A DNA stretch of 25,015 bases from a virus. Made by a program: the position numbers and the translations under genes. The notes under the pieces were generated by a model. It made no database searches. It was not told the DNA's origin and was given only the letters and a program-made list of their open reading frames with translations. This document shows, piece by piece, positions 1 to 7,223 of the stretch (within the stretch, counting starts at the first letter, position 1; each line of letters begins with the position of its first letter). The stretch lies in the IMG/VR virus record IMGVR_UViG_3300048079_000215, positions 1-25,015 of that record; one strand, written 5' to 3'.

Positions 1-351
1 TTAGAATTCTTCGCTTGCCCACCCTCCGCCCTCTTTCTTGGATCTGGCCTTGATCGCAACGAAACGCATGGGATAGAGATCAGCGGCGATTTTAATCTTG
101 GCGCGCGCGTCGTCCTGCCAAAATCCCTTCACCTCGTGCATTTCAAGCGCGCCGTCCGCCAGCATGACGGCGAAGTCCGGTGTGTAGAACGTGTTGTCAG
201 CCAGCCGCAGTTTGACACCCTCGAACTTGAACCACGCTACCTCCCCAGCATAGCGCCGCGCGTCGAGGGTGGCGGCGTATGCGGCCTCGGTCTTGTTCAT
301 CGTACCGACCTTGAGTCGGCCCAGCGCTTGGAGCGCGCGCTGAGCGGTCAT
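1..351 (-). CDS. DUF1064-type phage nuclease (PD-(D/E)XK-like)
   Basis: The 116-aa protein has the layout I associate with the phage DUF1064 family: an NKTEAAYAATL helix near residue 19, then TPDF (about residues 57-60), then a HEVKG strand (about 72-76) followed by a basic helix. The D...E-x-K spacing is that of PD-(D/E)XK nucleases related to T7 endonuclease I and Holliday-junction resolvases, so a role in resolving or trimming branched replication intermediates is inferred. It is the last gene of the leftward operon in the window. Its start overlaps the stop of the upstream gene by 4 nt (ATGA), which suggests translational coupling. The ORF is complete; its TAA lies at bases 1-3. The family call is from motif memory, and the activity is inference. 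Confidence 0.75.
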   Translation of the reverse strand: MTAQRALQALGRLKVGTMNKTEAAYAATLDARRYAGEVAWFKFEGVKLRLADNTFYTPDFAVMLADGALEMHEVKGFWQDDARAKIKIAADLYPMRFVAIKARSKKEGGGWASEEF

Positions 352-602
352 TGGCGCGCCTCGATCGACGATGCCACGGCGCTGGCGAGTTTATGCAACC
401 GGGCGTTGAACCAACGGCGCACCGCGTACGACCGCAACACGCTGATCACCGTGTATATCATCCCCAAAACAAAGTTGGCGCCAGGCGTGATGTGGAAGCC
501 AAACAGCGGGAAGATAAACATATTGGCCGTGAAGTTGATGCCGAAACCGATCACTACGTTGATGATTGCCTCGATGAAGGAGCCGAGTCGAGTTTGCGTC
601 AT
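348..602 (-). CDS. small phage inner-membrane protein, unknown function
   Basis: The 84-aa protein has two hydrophobic stretches, about residues 9-31 (from FIEAIINVVIGFGINFTANM) and about 34-57 (around ITPGANFVLGMIYTVISVL), then a basic tail containing RRWFNARL. This predicts two membrane helices with a cytoplasmic positively charged C terminus. Small two-helix proteins like this are common among phage replication genes and have no known function. Start and stop are each shared by 4-nt ATGA overlaps with the neighbouring genes, so it is a bona fide member of the operon. I do not recognise a named family with certainty. Confidence 0.8.
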   Translation of the reverse strand: MTQTRLGSFIEAIINVVIGFGINFTANMFIFPLFGFHITPGANFVLGMIYTVISVLRSYAVRRWFNARLHKLASAVASSIEARQ

Positions 603-1072
603 TTCGGCATCCCGGTGAAATTGATGGTGTAGTGAGCCGGGTTGCGGTCAGCGTATCGATCGATGATGTCGGCAGCGCCAGCATTCAGGGCCGGATAGAA
701 CGGCAGCGCGCGCGGCGGCCGGTCGTCCGTGAACTTCCCCTGCATCATGGCATCGCGCAGCACCACCAGCGACGTGATGGCCTTGGTCACGTGCGACATG
801 CCCGAATCTGGATCGAGGTCTTCGCCCTCCCACCACGCCATCAGGTGCCGCATCACTCCGTCGTAGTAGACGGATCCGCTCACGCCGACCACCCGGTAAT
901 TGTGCCGGCCATACTTGCTGGCGCTCTCCAGCATCGCCACTCCGATCTCAGCCAGCACTGTCGCCGGCACCGTCGACATCGGCGCCTTGCGCACGCCGAC
1001 CAGGTCTTTCGGGTTGCTCGGCTTGTCGCCCTCCGTGTGGTCGAGGGACAGCGTCTCATGCGAATCGATCAT
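599..1072 (-). CDS. dATP/dGTP diphosphohydrolase-like protein (MazZ/DUF5664 type)
   Basis: The 157-aa protein begins its conserved part with KPSNPKDLVGVRKAP (about residues 17-31). An ESASKYGRHNYR helix, YDGVMRHLMAWWEGED and an SHVTKAITSLVVLRDA helix follow. These are hallmarks of the phage dATP/dGTP diphosphohydrolase N-terminal family (all-alpha NTP pyrophosphatase type); acidic residues such as the E and D of WWEGEDLD would bind Mg2+. In phages with 2-aminoadenine DNA this enzyme removes dATP and makes dGMP for PurZ. No purZ is visible in this window, so here it may only adjust nucleotide pools. The start has a good Shine-Dalgarno (AAGGATGA) formed by the end of the upstream gene. Family assignment is strong; substrate is inferred. 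Confidence 0.75.
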   Translation of the reverse strand: MIDSHETLSLDHTEGDKPSNPKDLVGVRKAPMSTVPATVLAEIGVAMLESASKYGRHNYRVVGVSGSVYYDGVMRHLMAWWEGEDLDPDSGMSHVTKAITSLVVLRDAMMQGKFTDDRPPRALPFYPALNAGAADIIDRYADRNPAHYTINFTGMPK

Positions 1073-1073
1073 T

Positions 1074-1331
1074 TCATCCTTTCATTGCGGTTTGGACTTG
1101 CAACTGTTCTTGTTTGACCTGGCGCCTCTCGACCCAGCGTTCGCGCAGCGCCATGTCCTTCGCTCGAATGAACAGCACGCATGCACGGTCATTCCAGGCA
1201 GCGAACGGCCCGTGCGATGGGCTGTCATCCCCGTGACCCCGGCAGTACCCCAGCCCTTGCTTGAGCTTCTCGGGGTAACCCTCTGTCTTGAGGCGGTCGC
1301 AGCGCGCGCATATCTCGACGTCGCCACCCAT
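1074..1331 (-). CDS. small Cys/His-rich phage protein, unknown function
   Basis: The protein is 85 aa from the ATG at 1331, which overlaps the upstream TGA by one base (TGATG); a TTG one codon earlier is a less likely start. Near the N terminus CARC (about residues 8-11) and YCRGHGDD (about 28-35) could form a CxxC...C-x2-H zinc site. The middle (HGPFAAWNDRACVLFIRAKDM) looks like a compact alpha/beta core. It sits between the replication-like protein and the diphosphohydrolase. No family is recognised; zinc binding is inferred only from the Cys/His pattern. Confidence 0.65.
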   Translation of the reverse strand: MGGDVEICARCDRLKTEGYPEKLKQGLGYCRGHGDDSPSHGPFAAWNDRACVLFIRAKDMALRERWVERRQVKQEQLQVQTAMKG

Positions 1332-2002
1332 CAAGCTGCTCTAGCTGACGGCAGGTCGCGGCGCACGAGATCCTTGAGCGAGCCGATGCCCTCCGGCTTT
1401 GGAGCGCGCCGCTCCGGCTGGGGTGGCGTGGCCACGGTCGGCATGATCGTCGTGAACGTAGGTGGCGCAGCGGCCTGCTTGAGCGCGGGGTCCAGCGCCA
1501 GCTCGATTCGAGCCTTGAATTGCCCCATGTATTCGCCAGAGCGCGGTGAGAGGCCCAGCTCAGCACCCTTGGCCAGAATCGTTGCATCGGTCGCCCACCA
1601 GTTGCCGCCGGCTGGCTTCTTCTGGACTTCCGGCGGCGTCCAGTCGGCGGCGAAGTGCTCGTCCGGGCCAAAGAACGTCTCAGGTAACTTAAGGTGCTGA
1701 CCTGTGGCCTGGATGTAGTTGGCGTAAGCGCATGCGCCGGCAAGCATCGCTCCGGCGGTGGTGCCGGCCTTTATGCGCGCGGACCACGCCCGAAATGTCG
1801 CGCGCTTGTTGGCTCCAGGGCGCGACGGGTAGGCTTGCCATGCTTCCTCGAACAATGCCGGATAATCGTTGCGCTTCATCTTGGGCGTCGCCGCGGCGCG
1901 CAACGCTTCCAGTTCGTTCAGCAGCTCCTCGACGGTTGAAGACTTGAGCAGGACAGTCTCCGATTTCGCGGCCCGCTCGCGCAGTGGTGAGTAGTCACGC
2001 AT
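1331..2002 (-). CDS. phage replication-associated-like protein
   Basis: The 223-aa protein contains FEEAWQAYPSRPGANKRATFRAW (about residues 51-73), then a helix around AGACAYANYIQATG, then LKLPETFFGPDEHFAADW. This pattern (F..AWxxYP...K..A...W...A..YA.Y......PxTFFG...W) is familiar from the C-terminal module of many phage replication proteins of the O/helicase-loader type, where it follows a DNA-binding domain. No winged helix is present here: the N-terminal 45 residues are a charged helix (MRDYSPLRERAAKSE...). A Pro/Ala-rich linker leads to a basic tail (GSLKDLVRRDLP). Its start overlaps the antirepressor stop by 8 nt. A replication-initiation or helicase-loading role is inferred. Confidence 0.6.
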   Translation of the reverse strand: MRDYSPLRERAAKSETVLLKSSTVEELLNELEALRAAATPKMKRNDYPALFEEAWQAYPSRPGANKRATFRAWSARIKAGTTAGAMLAGACAYANYIQATGQHLKLPETFFGPDEHFAADWTPPEVQKKPAGGNWWATDATILAKGAELGLSPRSGEYMGQFKARIELALDPALKQAAAPPTFTTIMPTVATPPQPERRAPKPEGIGSLKDLVRRDLPSARAA

Positions 2003-2711
2003 GGGCCACCTCCCCCTGACGCTGCCGCAGCGCGACCTGGTGCTTTGCCCACTCGCCCGCCACCCAGGTCACTCCCTTCGGGGTGAAGCGCGCCGAGTTA
2101 AACGCGTGCCCGGAGTCGGCAGTGCCGGCCTTCACGCAGAATCTGCCCGCGTCGATGTGCTGTGCGTGCGGCGTGAGCTCGGTGCCGAGCCGGTAGAGGA
2201 TCTTCTGGTCGATCAGGAATTCCCGGAACAGATTCTCCTTAGCACCTAGCAGCTTGGCCACCTGGCGGAAGCCCTTCGTTCCGGTCGAGTCGGCGTAACG
2301 CTCGACGAACTCGACGGCCGGCGCTGCAGCGGCGAGCTGCGCGGCCTGTGCGTCGATGACATCCTGCTGCTCTGCGGCCAAGCGCAGCGCCGCGGCGAAG
2401 GATTGCGGCACGGCCGGCGCCGGTGCCCGCGCTTCCAACTCTTGCCAGCGGTCTACCAGGCGCGCTGTGAACTCTGGCGACAGCTGCGCCACGACCACGT
2501 AAGAGTCGCGCTTGCCGATACGGTACTGGCCAACCGTGCGAGGGCCCGGGCCGTCGTTCATGACTTCCTCATTTTGAGGGAGTGTGATCGCGCCGCGCGA
2601 CGCCAGAGTTTCAATTGTCCGCAGCACGTTGTCGTGCCGCTTCTCCACCAGGTCGGCGATCTCGCGGCTCGACATCGTCACGTCGCTGCCACCGGTGGTC
2701 TGTAAATTCAG
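1995..2711 (-). CDS. Rha-type phage regulatory protein with KilAC-like antirepressor domain
   Basis: The N terminus carries the Rha signature: MSSREIADLVEKRHDNVLRTIE (starting about residue 13 from the 2711 start), a DNA-binding module found in phage regulatory proteins; YRIGKRDSYVVVAQLSPEF(T)ARLVDRWQELE ends it. An Ala/Gln-rich coiled linker (about 110-135) leads to a KilAC-type C-terminal domain with FVERYADSTGTKGFRQVAKLLGAKENLFREFLIDQKILYR and FTPKGVTWVAGEW. Such fusions act as antirepressors or lytic switch regulators. I prefer the start at MLNLQTTGG (2711); an ATG at 2723 (MGSMLN) is also possible. A 30-43 nt gap separates it from the upstream gene. Confidence 0.85.
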   Translation of the reverse strand: MNLQTTGGSDVTMSSREIADLVEKRHDNVLRTIETLASRGAITLPQNEEVMNDGPGPRTVGQYRIGKRDSYVVVAQLSPEFTARLVDRWQELEARAPAPAVPQSFAAALRLAAEQQDVIDAQAAQLAAAAPAVEFVERYADSTGTKGFRQVAKLLGAKENLFREFLIDQKILYRLGTELTPHAQHIDAGRFCVKAGTADSGHAFNSARFTPKGVTWVAGEWAKHQVALRQRQGEVAHA

Positions 2712-2753
2712 CATGCTTCCCATGATGTTTCCTTTCTATCCGTTGGCGCCGCG

Positions 2754-3239
2754 TCAGGCGGCTTCTCTGTACACGTGGCCCTCGTCGACGCGCTGGAACA
2801 CCAGTTGGAGCGCAGCGATGGTTTCGGCGCGCGTAGCGGCTTCCAACTGGGCATCGTGGATCGTGAGTGCCGTTTCGATATCTCGCATGGCATCGCCGTC
2901 GAGCCGGAAGTTGCCGCTCTTGGCGCTGCGCACTTTGGCGCGGAAGGCACCGTCGAGCGCGCGGATGATCGCCGCCTCGTGCTCTGCGCCGATATCAGCC
3001 TCGGCCATGGCCATGGCGATGTTCAGCGCGGTGACGACGCACGACCAGGCTTCTTCCGTCGCAGCGCCGGTGCGCAGCTGCTCAAGGCTGAGCCAGTACG
3101 CAAGGCCCAGGTCGGCCAGCTGATCCTCGGCGAGCGGCGCGGCGTCCTGGCCCCGCGCGACGCACCGTGCGATTGCAGTCAGGCCGCCGGCCAGCGCCAC
3201 CGGGCGCGGGCGGTATTTCTTATTACGCAGCTTTTTCAA
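2754..3239 (-). CDS. conserved phage hypothetical protein
   Basis: The 161-aa protein starts with a very basic peptide (MKKLRNKKYRPRPVA). It continues with helical segments such as LADLGLAYWLSLEQLRTGAATEEAWSCVVTALNIAMAMAEA (about 43-83) and a C-terminal helix (ETIAALQLVFQRVDEGHVYREA). I have seen this arrangement in hypothetical proteins of Burkholderiales phages, but no function is known to me. Its ATG overlaps the methyltransferase stop by 4 nt (ATGA), so the two are translationally coupled. Nothing catalytic is visible; it may be a nucleic-acid-binding accessory protein, judging only from the basic start. Confidence 0.7.
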   Translation of the reverse strand: MKKLRNKKYRPRPVALAGGLTAIARCVARGQDAAPLAEDQLADLGLAYWLSLEQLRTGAATEEAWSCVVTALNIAMAMAEADIGAEHEAAIIRALDGAFRAKVRSAKSGNFRLDGDAMRDIETALTIHDAQLEAATRAETIAALQLVFQRVDEGHVYREAA

Positions 3240-4624
3240 GCGACCTCCTCGAAAAGACTGAGCTGCGGGACCGGCTTCTGAGCTTCTTCAACAGCGGCAG
3301 CGGCGAGACGCATCTCGTACTCAATTCGTGAGCGCGCGATTTCCACGTACTCTGGCGTCATGTCGATGCCGGTGAAACGGAAGCCTTCGCGCATGCACGC
3401 CTTACCGGTCGATCCGCTGCCCATGAAGGGATCCAACACCAGGCCGCCAAATGGCGTCACCAAGCGAACCAGGTAGGCCATGAGCTCGGTGGGCTTCACG
3501 GTTGGATGATGGTTGCCGTTGCGTGCAGTCCAGTCGGCCGTCTCGCAGTCGCGCATGGTGGCGTCCTTGGTCACGGCCGCAGCGCCTTGGCTGGCCAGGC
3601 CCTCATTGCGATCAGCGCGGCTGGCCTTAGCGCAGTAGAAGAAACGCGCCGCGCTGCCGCTGTCGCCCTGGAACGTGCTGCCGGCCTCATCCACGTTGCC
3701 GGCGAACGCGCCGAACGCGTTGCGGAATTTGTCGCCGTTGCGTTTGTGCACTGGCGCCTGCGCCGGGAACAGCGCCACCACCTCGTCGCTGCCGTCGTGG
3801 ATCAGGTTCGCGGGCCAGCGGCCGGCGTCGCTCCCGGTCGGATAGCTCGACGACCGATCCTCATAGCGATGGTCCTGGTTGGCATAGGAGTCGCCAGGCG
3901 CGCCGCGCGAAGTCATGATCTTCAGTGTGGCGCGGCGAGTACTCTCGTCGCCGACCCTGCACCCGTCGATGTTGATCGCGCCAGTCCCGAACTGCAGCAG
4001 GTTCGCCGCCACGGTGAGGCCCTTGGCCAGTGGCTTGCGCGCGACACAGATCGGCTCGTGCGCCGGCTTGAGGGCGGTCCCCCATCCTTCCCACTGCTGG
4101 GCACCGGCGGTCGCGGCGCGTGTCACCTGCGGGACGTACTCGCGGCCGTTGTCCTTGATCCAGCTGCCGGTCGCATCCTGGTCAGCGCCAGGGATCATGC
4201 GCTTGACGGCCCTGCCCTCGCTGATGACCTCGCGCGCGGCGCCTGCTTGCTTGTCGATCGCCTTGCTGATGTTCTGCGACTTCGGGAAGCCCGACCCGTA
4301 CACCCACATGATTTGGTCACGGATATCGAACCCTGCATCCTCGAGCGCCACCGCCATTCGGTGATACGTGCGCGACCCGCTGAAGGCCAGCAAGTGGCCG
4401 CCCGGCTTGAGCACGCGCAGCGCCTCTCTCCACATCTCGACGCTATACGCGATGCCGCTGGCGTCCCAGGCCTTGCCCATGAAACCCAACTCGTACGGCG
4501 GGTCAGTGACGATCGAGTCGACCGAGTTGTCGGCCATAGATAGCATTACCTCGATGCAGTCGCCAGGGTGCAGCGTGAATGGGACTGTCTGGCCAGCATT
4601 ATCGGTTTTCATCATGTCTAGCAT
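3236..4624 (-). CDS. beta-class DNA methyltransferase (N6-adenine or N4-cytosine) with C-terminal clamp-binding motif
   Basis: The protein is 462 aa from the ATG at 4624. I chose this start because GGAGAGG lies just upstream and the ATG overlaps the previous TAG (ATGCTAG); an ATG at 4660 would overlap the upstream gene by 43 nt. Motif IV DPPY (residues 41-44) precedes motif I DPFMGSGSTG (about 398-407), followed by GIDMTPEYVEIA. This is the order of beta-class amino-methyltransferases such as CcrM, M.HinfI and M.PvuII. HHPTVKP marks motif X. A ~150-aa insert (about 150-320) between the two halves is probably target recognition. No restriction partner is adjacent, so it is likely a solitary phage enzyme for self-protection or regulation. 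The last nine residues, QLSLFEEVA, contain an exact consensus sliding-clamp pentapeptide. Confidence 0.92.
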   Translation of the reverse strand: MLDMMKTDNAGQTVPFTLHPGDCIEVMLSMADNSVDSIVTDPPYELGFMGKAWDASGIAYSVEMWREALRVLKPGGHLLAFSGSRTYHRMAVALEDAGFDIRDQIMWVYGSGFPKSQNISKAIDKQAGAAREVISEGRAVKRMIPGADQDATGSWIKDNGREYVPQVTRAATAGAQQWEGWGTALKPAHEPICVARKPLAKGLTVAANLLQFGTGAINIDGCRVGDESTRRATLKIMTSRGAPGDSYANQDHRYEDRSSSYPTGSDAGRWPANLIHDGSDEVVALFPAQAPVHKRNGDKFRNAFGAFAGNVDEAGSTFQGDSGSAARFFYCAKASRADRNEGLASQGAAAVTKDATMRDCETADWTARNGNHHPTVKPTELMAYLVRLVTPFGGLVLDPFMGSGSTGKACMREGFRFTGIDMTPEYVEIARSRIEYEMRLAAAAVEEAQKPVPQLSLFEEVA

Positions 4625-5115
4625 GCTGCCTCTCCTTGCTCTTTTATCATTGCAGCGCACTCAGCTAACAGCGCCAGCTGGGTGCCGTAGCGAGCCTCAA
4701 AGCGCGCCTTGTATGGATGGACGGCGATCAGTGTCGGATTCGTGCCGGTGCCGTCTTGGTGGTGGCCAGCGCACAGCGGCAGAACCAGCAGGTGCGCGCC
4801 CGGCTTCGTGCGGCCGTCGATGTGGTGCACGCTAACGTCTGGGTTGCTCCAGCCGTCGTGACGGCATGCCACGCAGCCCAGGTCGGCGATTGCGCTCATG
4901 AACCGCGCTTCGTCGGCGGTCGGCGGGCGTCCCTTCATCCCGCGCGAGGCCATAGGCTTCGGCAGCTTCGGTTCACGGGCCCGGGCCTTCGTCTGTACTG
5001 CAGCGACGCGCAGCAGGCCAGCGCCAGCTGCGGGTGTCTTGAAGCCGGTTCCGCGCGCCATCGGTGCCTTGCGCGCCAGCGGCTCCCCCTGCTTGAGGAT
5101 CGACCGACGCATCAT
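4618..5115 (-). CDS. Ref-like HNH nuclease (RecA-dependent nuclease family)
   Basis: The protein is 165 aa from the ATG at 5115, which overlaps the TGA of the preceding minus-strand ORF as ATGA. A basic, disordered N terminus (LARKAPMARGTGFK, KARAREPKLPKPMASRGMKGRP) precedes the compact domain CVACRHDGWSNPDVSVHHIDG (from residue 81), RTKPGAHLLVLPLCAGHHQDG. This matches the P1 Ref family: CxxC (C81, C84), the HH of the HNH site (H97, H98) and C115 with HH at 118-119 for zinc and metal. Ref is known to make RecA-filament-directed double-strand cuts and to enhance recombination. The role in this phage is inferred, but it fits a recombination/replication operon. Confidence 0.85.
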   Translation of the reverse strand: MMRRSILKQGEPLARKAPMARGTGFKTPAAGAGLLRVAAVQTKARAREPKLPKPMASRGMKGRPPTADEARFMSAIADLGCVACRHDGWSNPDVSVHHIDGRTKPGAHLLVLPLCAGHHQDGTGTNPTLIAVHPYKARFEARYGTQLALLAECAAMIKEQGEAAC

Positions 5116-5489
5116 GATAGGATTCCCGCACATACAGAGGATTCATGATGATCGAGCACAATCTCCCAGTTACCCCGTACCGCGGCTTCTATATAGGCAT
5201 CCAACCGACTGGGCAAGCTGCCGACGCGCTGAAGGATTCGTACGCTATTTTTGGGCCGGGCGCTCATCCGATGAGCACGCGCACGCTTTTCGAGTATCAC
5301 GGAAGTGATACCAAATACGATAGCGAGCAAGCTGCCCGCGATTCCGCCATGTCGCTTGCAGAAGCGTGGATCGATAAGCGCCTGGAGTAGGTTGGCAATC
5401 ACAGCGTCGCTCAGGTGAGCCTGATATTTGTGCGCGGCGGCACGCGCGGGCTTGAGGGTGCCAGTGCGGGCAATGGGGGTGCGGATCAT
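5112..5489 (-). CDS. putative coupled ORF, antisense to the plus-strand ORF at 5145-5390
   Basis: This 125-aa ORF runs from ATG 5489. It overlaps the upstream stop by 4 nt (GCATGA), and its own TGA overlaps the Ref-like start as ATGA, so it fits the operon's chain of 4-nt overlaps at both ends. The first ~33 codons (MIRTPIARTGTLKPARAAAH...) have GC-rich third positions and lie outside the opposing ORF. The rest, including a hydrophobic stretch SLLAIVFGITSVIL, is antisense to the 81-aa plus-strand ORF, whose sequence looks more protein-like. Either strand, or both, may be translated. No family is recognised. Confidence 0.45.
   Translation of the reverse strand: MIRTPIARTGTLKPARAAAHKYQAHLSDAVIANLLQALIDPRFCKRHGGIAGSLLAIVFGITSVILEKRARAHRMSARPKNSVRILQRVGSLPSRLDAYIEAAVRGNWEIVLDHHESSVCAGILS
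5145..5390 (+). CDS. small hypothetical protein on the opposite strand within the leftward operon
   Basis: The 81-aa ORF starts at ATG ATG with AGAGG five bases upstream. It contains PYRGFYIGIQPTG, YAIFGPGAHP and a C-terminal helix AARDSAMSLAEAWIDKRLE. A strand-rich body closed by a helix in which alternating A/R residues precede WID is typical of small conserved proteins in Burkholderiales phages and plasmids, but I cannot name a family. It is the only plausible plus-strand gene left of 9.8 kb. It lies inside the antisense ORF at 5112-5489 and starts only 29 bases from the divergent Ref-like start, so transcription must come from a promoter inside the Ref-like gene or be antisense to the operon. 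Confidence 0.5.
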   Translation: MMIEHNLPVTPYRGFYIGIQPTGQAADALKDSYAIFGPGAHPMSTRTLFEYHGSDTKYDSEQAARDSAMSLAEAWIDKRLE

Positions 5490-5743
5490 GCGAACGCCCC
5501 CAGCACAAACACCGCGACAATTGCGGCGACCACGATGACCGGCGGCCAGACGCATTGCACAGGCGGATTGACAAACACTTCTGGCCATTTCGTGCGGTCG
5601 AGCGTGAAGTCGTCGTCGCCCCAACCGAGCGATGCTTCTGGAAATACTAGGTGGCCGCCATCTACTTCACGCTCGTAGACTGCTGAGTTGCCGCGCTTGT
5701 CATAGACAATCTGGCCGATTTGAAAACTCGGTTTCATGTTCAT
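5486..5743 (-). CDS. small C-terminally anchored phage membrane protein
   Basis: The protein is 85 aa. The N-terminal ~60 residues form a soluble strand-rich domain (FQIGQIVYDKRGNSAVYEREVDGG, WGDDDFTLDRTKWPEVF). A single hydrophobic C-terminal helix follows (VWPPVIVVAAIVAVFVLGAFA, about 65-85), which suggests a tail-anchored protein with the domain in the cytoplasm. Start and stop are both in 4-nt ATGA overlaps with the neighbouring minus-strand ORFs. Function unknown. Confidence 0.7.
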   Translation of the reverse strand: MNMKPSFQIGQIVYDKRGNSAVYEREVDGGHLVFPEASLGWGDDDFTLDRTKWPEVFVNPPVQCVWPPVIVVAAIVAVFVLGAFA

Positions 5744-6801
5744 GCTGCCTCCAGCATGGCAATCGACATGACCTTATTCGGTGCGCTGTCCCAGCCGCGC
5801 ACCTCGTCGACCGTGAACTTGCCGGCTTGAGACTGGTCGGCCGTGTAACCGCAGAAGCCCGCGCGGTGATAGAGCTGATGCTCGTCATGCCAGACGTTGA
5901 ACAACTGCTGGTAGCCCGGGAACAGGATGTCGCGCAGCTGAGCGGCGCGCTCGAACTTCATCCCTTTGACTGCGCTGGCCATCTCCGCCTCGAGGCGCTT
6001 GCGGCGGCGGTCTGCGTTGCGTTTGACGCGAACATTGCCCGGGTTCTTCACGTAGACCTGGTTGTGCCACACATAGGCTAGGTCGTAGCGGCCGGTCACG
6101 ATCTGCCAGTTGCCGTTCAGGCTGTAGAAAGCGACGCCGCTGATCACACGGCCGTCGCGGTCGATCGCATAGACCGGCGTGCCGTTCTCAAGCTGGTAGC
6201 CGTCAGCTGACTTGTCATTGCCGCTGTTGCTGAAGCGGGCGCGGTCGAGCTCGGGCACGTAGTGGCCGGAAGTGCGGCGAGCGTGCGCCGCGTATTCGAG
6301 GGCGGTGACGCCATTGAACCCCAGTTCTGGCCGCGGTTCGCCGCAGGCGTAACCGGTGAACACGTTGCACAGGTAGTCGCGAATCCGTCGGCGGGTGCGC
6401 TCCATCTCGAGGCGCAGCACGTACGGTATCCGATCTTCTTTGTCAAAATCGTAGCGACCACCGTTGCGGTTTTCTGACTGGGTGACGTCCTGCCACATCT
6501 CGAACTTCATGCAACGCCCGCTCAAGCTGAGCTCGCCCTTCAAGTCACCCTTGCTGCAGGTGCGATGGTTGAGCGCGATCACCTTGTAATGCTCTGTTTT
6601 ATCCCACGGGCCAACGGTCCATCCGACACGGTTCAGGGTCTGAACAATGCGCGCGAACACTTGGCGCTTGAACAAACGCTCCCAAGCCTTTTCTGCTGCG
6701 TAGCCACCCGCTGCGCGAGCGGCGCTGATGCCCTCTTCCCAGATTGAAATGCTGGCGTCGCCGAAGTTGACTGTACCGGTTCGATCGATGCGAGTGCTCA
6801 T
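5740..6801 (-). CDS. phage protein with UVR-like motif, unknown function
   Basis: The 353-aa protein has mixed alpha/beta composition. A segment near residues 266-296 (RRRKRLEAEMASAVKGMKFERAAQLRDILFP) closely follows the UVR motif of UvrB/UvrC, ClpC and McsA (L...M..A......FE.AA.LRD.I). In those proteins the motif forms a helical hairpin for protein-protein contact. The N-terminal half includes ISIWEEGISAARAAGGYAAEKAWERLFKRQVFARIVQTLNRVGW, probably helical, and a strand-rich middle (YDFDKEDRIPYVLRLEMERTRRRIRDYLCNVF). The rest is not recognised. The 4-nt overlaps with both neighbours show it is part of the operon. A link to host UvrA/UvrB or Clp is speculative. Confidence 0.65.
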   Translation of the reverse strand: MSTRIDRTGTVNFGDASISIWEEGISAARAAGGYAAEKAWERLFKRQVFARIVQTLNRVGWTVGPWDKTEHYKVIALNHRTCSKGDLKGELSLSGRCMKFEMWQDVTQSENRNGGRYDFDKEDRIPYVLRLEMERTRRRIRDYLCNVFTGYACGEPRPELGFNGVTALEYAAHARRTSGHYVPELDRARFSNSGNDKSADGYQLENGTPVYAIDRDGRVISGVAFYSLNGNWQIVTGRYDLAYVWHNQVYVKNPGNVRVKRNADRRRKRLEAEMASAVKGMKFERAAQLRDILFPGYQQLFNVWHDEHQLYHRAGFCGYTADQSQAGKFTVDEVRGWDSAPNKVMSIAMLEAA

Positions 6802-7223
6802 ACCCCACCTCCACCAACGGTTTTGAACGAGGTCTCGCTACGCACAGACCAGTCCGGTATGTCCAGGCGCAGGCCACGGCGGTTAGGGATGTACTTTGGG
6901 CTCAGCGCCGGCCGCGCAAAGACGTCTGAATGGCGTGGCGCTGCGACCTGCCCCACGTGCTTGACATGCACGATACCGGCCAGTCGGTCGTAGGAGATGC
7001 GGGCGTACAGGCTGACGGCGATGCGGCCATCCTGCTGTACGGTCAGCCATCCAGTGCGCAGTGCGCGCTGAAGTGCGTCGCCCTTGAGCTTCGCCTCACC
7101 GATGGCATCCAGTGCAGCCTCAAGGTCTTGCTCCTTCATCGGGCCATGTTTGTACAGGTGCTCGCCTGCGGCAAATGCCGCGGTGCCGCGCGTCGGCTGG
7201 CGGTAGTTACTATGCTCAGTCAT
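6798..7223 (-). CDS. phage hypothetical protein with probable winged-helix N terminus
   Basis: The 141-aa protein has a first half (AAFAAGEHLYKHGPMKEQDLEAALDAIGEAKLKGDALQRALRTGWLTVQQDGRIAVSLYAR) that reads as three helices followed by a two-strand wing, the usual winged-helix arrangement. The second half is rich in Pro, Arg and His (QVAAPRHSDVFARPALSPKYIPNRRGLR) and looks extended. It is coupled by 4-nt overlaps to the upstream wHTH-like gene and the downstream UVR-motif gene. No catalytic motif is visible. DNA binding is inferred from the fold pattern only. Confidence 0.6.
   Translation of the reverse strand: MTEHSNYRQPTRGTAAFAAGEHLYKHGPMKEQDLEAALDAIGEAKLKGDALQRALRTGWLTVQQDGRIAVSLYARISYDRLAGIVHVKHVGQVAAPRHSDVFARPALSPKYIPNRRGLRLDIPDWSVRSETSFKTVGGGGV

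Noticed and set aside
136-1117. Long plus-strand ORFs opposite the leftward operon
   Set aside because: They are antisense to well-supported genes linked by 4-nt overlaps and have composition typical of GC-rich shadow frames. The same applies to most other opposite-strand frames in 1-9800 and 16800-24400.
3506-4543. 345-aa plus-strand ORF opposite the methyltransferase
   Set aside because: It is Ala/Arg/Val-rich with no domains, and the minus frame has all the methyltransferase motifs.
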